Source: Brachypodium distachyon (lineage: Eukaryota; Streptophyta; Magnoliopsida; Poales; Poaceae). Taken from it: a DNA stretch of 64,000 bases. Within the stretch, counting starts at the first letter, position 1; every line of letters begins with the position of its first letter. This document shows positions 1-9,875 of this stretch, piece after piece. Where the stretch lies: NCBI RefSeq assembly GCF_000005505.3, contig NC_016131.3:72767855-72831854 (forward strand), written 5' to 3'. The notes below the pieces were generated by a model. It was given only the letters and a program-made list of their open reading frames with translations, was not told the DNA's origin and searched no databases. A program made the position numbers and the translations under genes.

Positions 1-1163
1 CTATAAAACCCATGTGTTAGCAAGTTAGCAGTTGATCGGAACCGTTTTATACAATGTTTGTCTGTACTGTGTACTGCACAAGTAGTAAGCAACCTGCAAA
101 TAAAAACCTGCAAATCTCTTGGAAGCACAAGGCAACATACACAAAATCCCAAGAGCGCATGCACCACCGGCCAGGCGTCGCCAGGGCAGGAAAACACGCA
201 GAATGCATGCATGTAAGTAGAGTCTTCCAAGGCTCCTCCGTTAAGATAGCAGGTCAAAGAAGAAAGCAGGGAAGGGGGGATCTTTTGATATTCCCATTCC
301 CCAAATCTCACCAAACCAAATTCCTCGGTGCTGTCTGCCCCTGGACAAGTAAATCTGCTATACCCTCTGCCTGCTGTATAAAGCTAATCTAACTAAAGTA
401 GCCCAACATAATAAACAAAGCGTGTTGCCGTTATAGTATAAGAACAGGTCGTCGTGTTGCACTGTGTGGACCCTATGGCGATCGCCCGTGTGCCGTGTCC
501 AAGAGCGTCAGAAGAACTGCTCTTTCGGCTCAGCTGTTTAGCGCGCCCGTAGCCGTTAAGAACGCCCTTTTGTTTATGGCTGTTGGAGAGACACGCAGAG
601 TACTGGAAAGAGCGTAGAAGATCCAAGAGATAAAGCCGAAACGGCCACCGGGAGGCAGGAGCCCGGCGCAGCGAGCATACAGAAAATGGAGCGTAGCAAC
701 GTACAGAAAATCGTCGTTGGGTAATTCTAATTCTACATGCAATTACTTAGTGGTGAGAGTGAGACGTGCAAATTGTTTTGGTTAAGTCGCTCTCGTGCCT
801 ATCTACGATGCACGAAAATTTAATCCAAAGTGTCACCGTTGCAAAAACCTTTCTGTCCATCGAGAAAGCGCTTCCGCGTCCTTGTCCAAGACAAAACCAT
901 CTTTAAGTTCTAGTATCATTATCCCTCAATCATGGTGCTTATAAAACCATACTATATTGTTCACACATATCCTGTTTTTTCAAGAAGGAACCGGAGTCCT
1001 GATGGTGATTAGTTCTAGTACTAGTAGTAACGTTAATTTGCAGTTGCAAGTTTTCAGCCCAAAGTTGATCAGAAGAGAAGAAGTTTGAAGAGTGCCGTTG
1101 CATCTGTGGAGGAGGAGCCCGTCAGCACGCATACGGATCCCGTGTCGTCCTTGATGATCTTCA
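1..1163. other. intergenic, no gene recognised
   Basis: Only short overlapping open frames of mixed composition are present, with no domain, no splice-compatible chain and no codon bias. A TATA-like stretch (ttataaaac) lies near 940-949, about 500 bases before the first recognised start codon, so part of this is probably promoter of the downstream DUF26 gene. No repeat or RNA gene was seen. Confidence 0.5.
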
Positions 1164-1463
1164 GTTAAAGTGGGCGTTGTATCTCCCGTTTTCTTCTTCC
1201 ATTAACGGTGGCAAGGCCAAAACAAGACCTGCGAGAAACCGGCGAGAAAAATAAAAGAACGAAGAGAAAACAAGAGACACCTGACAGGGGGAAAGAGAGA
1301 GGAGGAAGCAAAGCGCGGCGCACACACCTGCACAAGCTTTCCCACCACCACCGCTGCGCTACCACCAGAAGAGCGACAAAAGAGGAGGGAGGTGGAGGAG
1401 TCCGTGGAGCGGGGGGAGGAGTGGCGGTGGGGCGAGGGGAGCGAGACAGAGAGAGAGATCGAG

Positions 1464-3351
1464 ATGGGCGGCATTCCAAGGATCCAGGCCGCCGCCGCCG
1501 CCGTGTTCTTCTTCTTCATCCTCCTGTCGCGGCCGCCGCCGGTGTCGTGCGCCGACCTGTACGCGGTGGTCTACAAGGGCTGCGCCAACCAGACTTTCCC
1601 CGGAGGGAGCCCGCCGGCGACGGTGGCCGCGCTCTCCTCCACGCTGGCGACGCAGTCCGCCTCCGCCAAGTTCTACAAGACCTCCTCCGCCCCGGTCTCC
1701 TCCTCGTCCGCCGCCGTCTTCGGCCTCTTCCAGTGCCGCGGCGACCTCTCCGGGCCCGACTGCTCCTCCTGCGTCTCCCGCGCCATGTCCTCCTGGTCCC
1801 AGCTCTGCGGGCCCTCCGTCGCGGCGCGGGTCCAGCTCAACGGCTGCCTCGCGCTCTACGAGGTCGCCGGCTTCCCCCAGGTCTCCGGCACCCAGATGCT
1901 CTTCAAGACCTGCGGCACCGGCGGCGGGGACGGCGACTTCGAGATGCGCCGGGACACCGCCTTCTCGCAGCTCGAGGGCGGCGCCGGCACCACCGCCGGC
2001 GGCTTCTTCGCCACCAGCTACCAGCAGGTCTACGCCCTGGCGCAGTGCGAGGGCGACCTCTCCAATGTCGACTGCAGCAGTTGCATCACACAGGCCGTGC
2101 AGCACGTCGAGGTCGAGTGCGGCGGCGCGCCCTCCGGCCAGGTGTACCTTGACAAGTGCTACATTACCTACAGCTACTACCCCCACGGCGTTCCCCATGG
2201 CGGCGGCCTCGGAGGTTTGTTTCTTGCCTCGCCAACTACCTTCAATCTTACAAATTTGTGTCCGCACTTTCAATTGCAATTGATACCTACACTACTGATT
2301 CGAATTACTTGCTGATCGGAAGTGATCCGATCTGGTAGCGGGTAGATTTACTAGAAATTTGGGCAAATGTGGCATTGTGTTAGTGTGACTGGGTTGATAC
2401 TGGCTTGTTTGTGCACTCTTGTCGGTGGATTTGTCGGTACGTGCGTTGGTGAGATCTTGATACGATTCTTTGTTTAGCTTTCCTTGAGAATTGATTGATA
2501 GGGATTGAGGGCTCCTCCTTGTGGTTGTTTCTTTTGTGAATTTGGTGGTTTTGGTCAAATTTGAGTACATTACTTCCATCTCATGTGCTCATTGTCTCTA
2601 GATTACATGGTCCAGCATTAGGTAGGTTAGGTTTATGAGCGTATCTTTCCCATGTCGAAGTGGAACTATGATAGAGACAGTGGGATGATATTGTTCCTTT
2701 CTTGGTTGGTCAGCTTAAGAATTGAGGGACAGGGATTATGTTTCTTTCTGATGTGAGGATCTCTCACTTTCTTTTGTCAATTACACTTGTTCTGTGTACT
2801 GTCAGTTCAGTTTAGGGGATGCTGCACATTACTGATAAGTGATAATCCTATTATATAGTCCATGCTTTGTTTTTCTGAACTATATGGCAGCAGATTAGGT
2901 GCATCTTCTGTTCTGCACATTTGTTTATGCATCTGTCTATTCAGTCTTCGAGAAAAGTTGTTTTCCACTAGTACCTTTTAACTTTCTTTCTGGATTTTCT
3001 GGAGATATATGCATCTATTATTATTGTTCCCATGATTAGACGTGGTATCCCTAGTTTGATCTGTCGATTTGGCTCTTCTCATTGTGCATCTCAGGGCAGC
3101 AGACAGCGAAGACTGTAGCCATCGTGCTGGGTGGAGCCTTGGCTCTGGGTTTCTTGGTCATCTGCTTGCTCTTCGCCAGAAGTCTGGTCAAGAAGAAGGA
3201 CGGTGAGTTATTATTGGCAACACAAGACGCAACTAGATCCATCACTTCATTTTTGCTAGTATTCAGCTTTGCAGCAACCACTACCCCTTGTTTGCGTTGT
3301 TCTCCTTACCAAATCGTTGTGCGTCCGGTCCTTCTGCTTGCAGATTACTGA
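1464..3351 (+). CDS. DUF26 cysteine-rich secretory / plasmodesmata-located protein (PDLP-like)
   Basis: The protein is 288 aa from three coding exons: 1464-2214, 3095-3202 and 3344-3351. All junctions are GT-AG, and the last exon holds only 8 coding bases. Residues 1-29 form a signal peptide ending in PPPVSCA. Two DUF26 (Gnk2) domains follow, each with the C-x8-C-x2-C core: C91/C100/C103 and C195/C204/C207. A hydrophobic membrane segment spans about 258-280, and a short basic tail ends KKKDDY. There is no kinase domain, so this is the PDLP architecture rather than a cysteine-rich receptor kinase. PDLPs are type I membrane proteins of plasmodesmata that affect callose and cell-to-cell movement; that role here is inferred from family. 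The start was chosen at the methionine directly before the signal peptide; upstream in-frame codons encode charged low-complexity sequence. Confidence 0.88.
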
Positions 3352-3699
3352 CGAGGACGCATGGAGCAACTGGACAAACAAAAGCATTGGGGCATGGTGT
3401 GCCTTTCGACTGGGGTGTTGGACGTTTGTGTTCTTCAAGATGGTGGTGGTGGTGAGTGGGATACAGAGGGGATTGTTTTTTGGCTCTTCTTCCTCTGGCC
3501 ATGTGAGGGCGCCATCCCGCATGCTGAGAGAGAGGGGGGAAGGAAGTTCAGAAAAAAGAAACTGTTCTTTTGGATCATAAATCAATTGGAAGATGATTTG
3601 CCTGGGCTGTTTCACCTTTGCCCTCTCTCTTGTTTAACTAGGGCTCTGGGAGTAAATTTGGATTCTTTCCTCAAAAGGAAATACATGTAGGTCTAGGCA

Positions 3700-5290
3700 G
3701 AAAGTAATCTAGTCTCTCTTGTTATTCAGGGTTTGCAGCTGTAGATCCAGACTCTGACCTGGTCGGGGTTGTTATTATGGGAGTTGCTCCGTGTGTTCTA
3801 GGTAGAACAAGGGTTTTAACTTAGTTTATTTTTTCATTAGCTTTAGCTGATCGAAACCTGCTGCTGACTGGTTGAAGCTATTTTGTCAGAAATGTCCGAA
3901 AGTATTGTAGAAAAATGTGCCTCGTCTGGCGTGTCAAATGTCATTCTTCAGACATCCTGCGTTGATATTTCGTAGAAAATGTGCTGTTATCAGATTCAGA
4001 CGGAGCCAATTTACGGATAAGGGTTGACAGAGTCAGAGTTGTATGGTCGATCAGAGATGTGCGCACAGGTTGATTCACTTCGTTGGCATATATGCTGGTA
4101 TCTCGCAAAATATTTATATGCAGCAGATTATTGTCAGGGATGCTGTTTCTTAAAATCAAAATCGTCAGGTCGTTATATCTGCATACTTTGTCGGTTTCGT
4201 CATCATGGTGCTGAATGTTGTTCTTCTGGAGACGATGCTGATATAAGTAGGGTTTTTTTTTTTGAGAGGTAAGGTGCGTGTTTTTGTTTTTCCGAAAAAG
4301 AAGGAACGTACTTGCTTTGGTTGTTAACGTGGCCAGCTAATGTCTTCGGCCCGTTGGAAGTGCAATTCGTCATGGGCTGACCAATTCGATGACGAGAAGT
4401 TCGGTACCGGGCCAGCGGCCAGGTGAAGAATTTGTGTTCTCTGAGGGGAAAAAGATCTTGTGCTGCGGGCCTGCGGCCTGCGGGTACCGGATATTTGGGT
4501 GTGTCTGTCGTCCTCAGATAGAGAGAACTATATAACATCTTCTTTTCTTTTGGGAACTCGGAAGCACTAGCTCGTTTAAGAAGAAAGTCAATGAAGGGGT
4601 CACTCAGAGCACACCTTTTGAGTAAAAAAATCCGTATATAGGTTTCCGAAAAGCTATTTATTTGGGCTTAACCGGTGCTATTATTAACAACGATGCACAT
4701 GTGATGAATTCGTCAGTCTTAGCTCTCTTTTGTCTTTTCTATTTATGTTAAGACGAAGGGGGCATCCTTATCATACTAACTTCGATATTCCTGACAGGTC
4801 CGAAAGCGATCGCTGATGATGGGCACGGCGGCAGCGCCATTAATAAGGTCTCGTGGCACGTACAGAATGGAACAATCGGCCGGAAGGGGCCATGCATGAG
4901 TGACAGCCTGAATGAACAAAAAGGAATGAAATTAAATGCCGATGAAACGCTGCCATGCAAACCCAAGCTAGGAGAGATTCGCAGACAGTGGGCGCGTTTC
5001 GCCCCCACGGTTGTACAGTCTCCGTTAGCTGGAAGCCTGGAACTAGTCGCCGTGCTGCATTCGATCTGCTCGAACATACTCCATACGGATTTCGCTCATT
5101 AATTCGAATCAACGATATTTGATACAACTAATAATGGACGGAACATTTGTACTAGTCGATCACCATGCTTTACAGTGTACGTATACCCACTCTGCATCAA
5201 TCAATCAATCATACTTGTCTGCACATGCAGACACAACATATATATGAACCACACGTATAAAAATGACAATTACATTAGTACTTAACCAAA
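3700..5290. other. intergenic between the PDLP-like gene and CYP96 copy 1
   Basis: The left part is probably 3' UTR of the DUF26 gene. A T-run followed by gagag (about 4252-4266) resembles the termini of the short retroposon-like insertions noted elsewhere in the window, but no flanking duplication is visible. The small open frames at 4748-5127 overlap on both strands and show nothing recognisable. Confidence 0.45.
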
Positions 5291-6883
5291 TTACTGCAGC
5301 TTTGCCGATGATCTCCTCCGGGCAACCCTGACCCGGAGCCCGTTCTTCATATGCAGTATGATGGACAGCTTAGGCTCCACGACATGCCCCGGCACAACCT
5401 GGATGGCGAAGTTCCAGGCCACGGCGGCCACGGTGACCTTCATCTGCACGAGCACCATCTCCTTGCCGAGGCACGTCCTGGGGCCGGAGTTGAACGCCAC
5501 AAACTTGTTGGACGGCACGTACCTCAGCTTCCCGTCCTCGGAGATCCACCGCTCCGGCCTGAACTCCCTGCGATCCGGCCCCCACACGCGCTTCATCCTC
5601 CCCATGGAGTAATTGAACACCAAAATCTTGTCCCCCGGACGCACCTCGTGCCCGCTCGGGAGCACGTCGCGGGACACCACGGCCTTGTGCTCCATGGGGA
5701 GTGAAGGGTACAGACGCAAACACTCGCACACCGTCGCGTGGAGGTAGAGCAAGTTCTTCAGCTCGGACGCCTCGAAACTCACCATGGCGCTGCCGTTGTT
5801 GTTGTGGCACGGCGGCGGCTTGCGGGCCGCGATGGGGGCGAGTTCCTCCAGGAGCTTCTTCTCCACGCGTGGGTTCGTGGCGATGAGGTACATGAACCAG
5901 GAGAGCGCCGAGCTCGTGGCGTCGCGGCCGGCCACTAGCAGGTTCATGGTCATGTCCCGGATGTACACGTCGGCTTCCGGGTCGTTGGAGATGTCGTCGT
6001 CGCAGATGAAGGAGGAGAGCAAGTCAGCGGCTGACTTGTCGGCGTCCCGTGTCTCGTAAGCCGCTCTCCGGCTCGCGATGGTGGCGGCCACGAAGCTGTC
6101 GGCCGTGCGCCGGGCCTCGGCGTTCTTCTTCTCGTGCCCGACGTTCAGCCACCGCATGGACTTCCAGCACGTGACCGGCATGACGTGCCGCAGGAACACG
6201 GTGCGGAGCACGTCGTCCATGGCGCGCGCGAACGGCACGTCGGGCAACCCGATGGCCAGGCACCCGGGGTCGACGCCGAAGACGAGGTTGCAGGTCGTGT
6301 CGAAGGACCATCTTGTGAAGACATCCTGGAGGTCACACGTGGCGTCCGACGTGGATGCCACGTGGGACAGAAACGGGAGGACGCTCTTGTCCACCTTGTC
6401 GAGGCTGGAGCGGGCCACGAAGGCCCTGTAGCGGGGCGTGGTCATGAGCATCTGGGCCTTGGCCCGCTGCCGGCGCCATCGGTCGCCGTCGGAGCTGAAG
6501 ACGCCGCCGCCGAGGATGTCGAACATCTCCGCGAAGACGTCGCCTTTCGGGTAGTTCTCGAAGTTGGAGGTGAAGATGTGGCGCACGTTGGCCGGGTCGC
6601 AGGTGATGAAGTAGCGGAAGCCCGCGAACCAGAAGCGGCACTGGAAGTTCATGTCGGAACTTGCCAGAAGCGCCGTGACGCCGTCCAGGATCCGGTGGAT
6701 GTTGCCCACGATGGCCGGCAGGATGCCCACGATCGGCCACTGGGTTAGCCCCAACGAACGCCGCCTGCTAGCCGTGATTTTCTTGGCTTTCATAACGCGG
6801 CTGTAGTAGCAGTAGTAGCGGCACGAGATCGCCAGGACGCAGACGGCCGACGTGAGAAGCTGCAACACGATCAGCCAATCCAT
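5291..6883 (-). CDS. cytochrome P450, CYP96 family, copy 1
   Basis: An intronless 530-aa P450 of the CYP86 clan, closest in pattern to CYP96. It has an N-terminal membrane anchor (about 1-25), a C-helix WRRQR near 136, the I-helix AGRDAT at 318-323, ExxR ECLR at 387-390, PERW at 443-446, and the haem loop [10 protein letters not shown] at 464-473 with ligand Cys471. CYP96 enzymes include the Arabidopsis mid-chain alkane hydroxylase of wax synthesis; rice CYP96B members affect growth. The substrate cannot be told here. Unlike copies 2 and 3 (AGRDTT), this copy has Ala where the I-helix acid-alcohol threonine normally lies, so its catalysis may be altered. It is the outlying member of a three-copy same-strand cluster, separated from the others by VPS33. 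The frame is otherwise intact and the length is normal. Confidence 0.93.
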   Translation of the reverse strand: MDWLIVLQLLTSAVCVLAISCRYYCYYSRVMKAKKITASRRRSLGLTQWPIVGILPAIVGNIHRILDGVTALLASSDMNFQCRFWFAGFRYFITCDPANVRHIFTSNFENYPKGDVFAEMFDILGGGVFSSDGDRWRRQRAKAQMLMTTPRYRAFVARSSLDKVDKSVLPFLSHVASTSDATCDLQDVFTRWSFDTTCNLVFGVDPGCLAIGLPDVPFARAMDDVLRTVFLRHVMPVTCWKSMRWLNVGHEKKNAEARRTADSFVAATIASRRAAYETRDADKSAADLLSSFICDDDISNDPEADVYIRDMTMNLLVAGRDATSSALSWFMYLIATNPRVEKKLLEELAPIAARKPPPCHNNNGSAMVSFEASELKNLLYLHATVCECLRLYPSLPMEHKAVVSRDVLPSGHEVRPGDKILVFNYSMGRMKRVWGPDRREFRPERWISEDGKLRYVPSNKFVAFNSGPRTCLGKEMVLVQMKVTVAAVAWNFAIQVVPGHVVEPKLSIILHMKNGLRVRVARRRSSAKLQ

Positions 6884-7021
6884 TTACCCAGGACACTAGA
6901 AATGGAGTGTACAGAGCAGGACGTGGTGCAACTCTGCAGACTGCTACGTACTTAGTACATACAGGGATCGATCATCGATGGCTAGCGAATTTGTACGTGG
7001 TGTGTTCATGGAAATGCTGGG

Positions 7022-7030
7022 GTTTATATA
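7022..7030 (-). promoter_or_regulatory. TATA box of CYP96 copy 1
   Basis: On the minus strand this reads catatataaa, about 140 bases before the start codon at 6883. The position fits a core promoter with a short leader. Confidence 0.55.
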
Positions 7031-7039
7031 TGCGGGAAG

Positions 7040-9093
7040 CGGGGGCAGGCACGTCCCTGGCTAATTAAGTCCTTCCCAACGGTTATCAGAAAGCAATGGC
7101 ATGACTGTCGTCCACCAAGAACGGTGCGGGGATTCAAGATAGCCATTAGTTAGCATATTTAGTATGATGCACAGTGTTGCTCGGTTGGCAGCATTAGCGA
7201 ACCATGCTAGGGGATAGTATACTAGTACAGTGGTGTTGTATAATGGATGGGTTTATGCCAGAAGTGTAGCAGTGTGGTCTAATGGGGAATGAGTTTATGC
7301 GCGCGCAGCCGAGATCAGGGGGACCTAGCTAGGCCGGTGCACCTCGATCAGACTGCAATCATACGGGAATAATGCAGATGGTTCCGTGGTGACGTGTCGT
7401 ATTTATTATCTGCAGCATGGGCTTTTGTATGATTATACGATAGATCTTGCTAGTAGCTACAGCTATTTTGGTAATTGCCTCACATCAGAAAGAAGCACGG
7501 ATAGATTTTCTCACCATTGCGGGGGCAATGGCTTGACGTAGCTAGGGTCAGGGTGGAGGAACACCTTGATCAAGAGAAAGGCAGAGTCGCAAGGAAAAAG
7601 GAAACTGGAAATCAGAGGCTTATTAGCGTTGGATTAACTCGATCCAATGTGGCTTACGAATCGACTAATTTTATGCAAAAAAAGGGGTAGAGAGGATCAC
7701 TATGGCTTGTATACTACTATTGGGTTCGACGATAGACATCGATCGTCCGGCGCGGGAATGACGGAAGATGTTCATCAAACCTCCAGCACCGGCCACCCAG
7801 CTGATCGGTAGCGAGCCATGCATTGGCCATTAGCCCATTATGCTCATCCGTATCTTCCATGGAACTGTTCATGTCCAGCGCGCTATCTAGCTAAGCTTGG
7901 AACTAATCGATTGGACAAGTGATCCATATTTATTGTGACGGTGGTTGGGAGTACTTGGGTTAGCTCGCGTACGTCCGGATCGACCCAAAGCTCCCCTCGG
8001 TCGCTCTCGAGCTCTAACCAAAAAAGAAAGCTCCGATCCTCTTGCACTGAGTACACTACGAACATGCATGCAGCCAGCCGGCCATTAGCTAGCTAGCCGA
8101 AAAGATACACGTACAACGCCCCACCAAAACGGGTCGATGATCCACGGAGCCGTTCCTGTTCAGGATCCGTGCGCATGGAATCTCAATCAATCGGGGGTAA
8201 TCGTATTTATGATGACGGTTGTTGCAGCTGTATATGTTTGTTAGCTTAGCCTCACGTCCTCAACACGTACAAAAGCTACTCCCGCGCGCACTGTGCGTGC
8301 ATGTTCAGATGTGCTAAAGTGGTGATCAAGCGCGGGACACTCGTTCATGCACGCATGGATGCAGCTCCGAGCTAGAAACGTACGCAGGCCGGAATTATTT
8401 CACGCATATAGATACTTTTTACACATAGATACATCCGTATTTGAGCAAATTTGAGCCAAATATACCGGTCGGAGGGAGTAGGTAAGTATGCTTATACTGT
8501 TATACACTTCAGGTTTTTTGTCTCCACCCTTTAGGCGATAGGTAAAGTATTTATCTGTCAGTGCTAACTGTTTTTGGAGCCTTCCACGTTGCGAAAGTTA
8601 CAGCTTCTTAAACAAGCCCGGAAAATAAAGGTATCAAGTCCGTCCATTCGTCTTGCTGTAGACATAAATGTGTGTATTGATTTTTTAGGAAACACATTAG
8701 AGACGAGACGCTCACAAACACAGCACATGTAAATTTTAGGAGAATTGATTTGCATACTACACACCTCGTTCACAGTAAAATACTTCATGGTTTATTTGAG
8801 AAAGGTTGTTTCAGTGACATGATATAAATCACTAAAAACAGCTGGATCATTCTAGAGAAACGGAAAAAAAGAAAAGAAAGATACCTGTCCTCTGAACAAA
8901 TAGTTGGGAGCACACAAGTCAATCTTAAGCTGAAATGCTGAATGACACTATGTTTTCTAATCGAGTACTATGCCTGGGCGTCGGTGCGTCGCCACTGGAG
9001 ACAAGATGCAAACGGAATATCGCGAAAGTCCCTCTTTCAGTTTATTTTTCTAATCTTTTATTCAAAATTTTGCTCAGAATTTGAGTAGAAGAT
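7040..9093. other. intergenic between CYP96 copy 1 and VPS33
   Basis: A divergent intergenic region holding the CYP96 upstream region and the distal VPS33 promoter. The only recognisable element is a truncated Stowaway MITE at 8403-8478. Short open frames at 7883-8069 and 8564-8788 have no recognisable content. Confidence 0.5.
8403..8478. mobile_element. truncated Stowaway-type MITE
   Basis: The right terminus is ggtcggagggagta next to TA. The interior (tagatacatccgtatttg...aaatttgag) matches the complete element at 29735-29846. The left terminal repeat is missing or diverged beyond recognition, so this is a relic of the same family. Confidence 0.7.
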
Positions 9094-9137
9094 TTGAGAA
9101 TTGCACTAGATGCGGAACTCTTGGGACCCGTTTGCAT

Positions 9138-9189
9138 CCCAACACTGGAGATTTTTTTTTTCTTTGAGCGACCCAACACTGGAGATTTT
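9138..9189. mobile_element. micro-insertion A with perfect target duplication
   Basis: The 18-base sequence cccaacactggagatttt occurs at 9138-9155 and again at 9172-9189. Between the copies is a 16-base T-run ending ctttgagcga. The tttt end of the repeat may be shared with the T-run, so the certain duplication is about 14 bases. Read on the minus strand, the insert is a few bases followed by poly(A), as expected for an extremely 5'-truncated retroposon. Confidence 0.65.
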
Positions 9190-9353
9190 GCGGCCGTGCG
9201 GGGGGCTGGGCTGAGCTATGTACAGTGCACTACACACGGTCCACACGGACGATCGAAGGAAGCCTCGCGGGGGCGGTATGATGCCTCGGCCTGCAACGAG
9301 ATGGTCCCGCACGGCCCATCTAAGGCCAGAGCCCAGAGCAGCCCAACGAACCT

Positions 9354-9444
9354 GACCCGTCGTGAGCCCACGTTTCGCCACGAGCCCAGAGCATTCAGGC
9401 TCGACCGCTCGACCGAACCGACCCGTCGTGAGCCCACGTTTCGC
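9354..9444. repeat. 66-bp-spaced direct repeat in the VPS33 upstream region
   Basis: A 25-base sequence starting gacccgtcgtgagcccacg occurs at 9354-9378 and again at 9420-9444 without mismatch. It lies in the GC-rich promoter/leader about 430-520 bases before the VPS33 start codon. It may be a tandem duplication carrying duplicated regulatory sites, but no known motif is claimed. Confidence 0.75.
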
Positions 9445-9875
9445 GTCTCCTTCATCGCCTCTCCTGGTCCTGCCCTCGCCTCCATCTACGGATCTACCGC
9501 CGGCTCAGTCCGCCGCCCGCCCGCCTCCCTCCGTCGTGCCGTCGCGGCGCCTCTTCTCCGCCGTCCCGAGCAGGTTCGACGTCGACCTCCTCCATCCCCA
9601 CCGGTTCGCTGCTCCGCCCCCGACCAGCTGCTGCCCGAACGCTTCCTCCCCGACCGGCTCGCTCCGACCAGCTACCCCAGCGCCGAGCTCTTCCTCCCCG
9701 ACCAGCTCGCCCCGGTCGATCTGCGCTCAATTCTCCGCCGACAAACGTCCTCCCTCCCCGACCAGCTCTCTGGACCCGTACCAGGACAGAGCGAGCCCAA
9801 GGCGGCAAGGAGGCACGCACGACAAGGAGCAGGTTCTTTTATTTCGCCCTCCAAGGTCGACCGGAGTGGGGGCAA

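Noticed and set aside
1208..2279. Long frames on both strands over the DUF26 gene (plus frame 1208-2152, minus frame 1359-2279)
   Set aside because: They are GC-driven shadows. Only the 1464 frame has a signal peptide and the DUF26 cysteines.
4870..4905. A stretch resembling miR528 (ggaaggggccatgcatgag)
   Set aside because: It has an inserted base and mismatches against the miR528 sequence as I remember it, and no star-strand partner was found nearby.
5351..6748. Several long plus-strand frames antisense to CYP96 copy 1, with similar frames antisense to copies 2 and 3
   Set aside because: They are low in complexity, Arg/His/Gly-rich, and recur at the same places in all three P450s because of shared coding sequence and GC-rich third positions.
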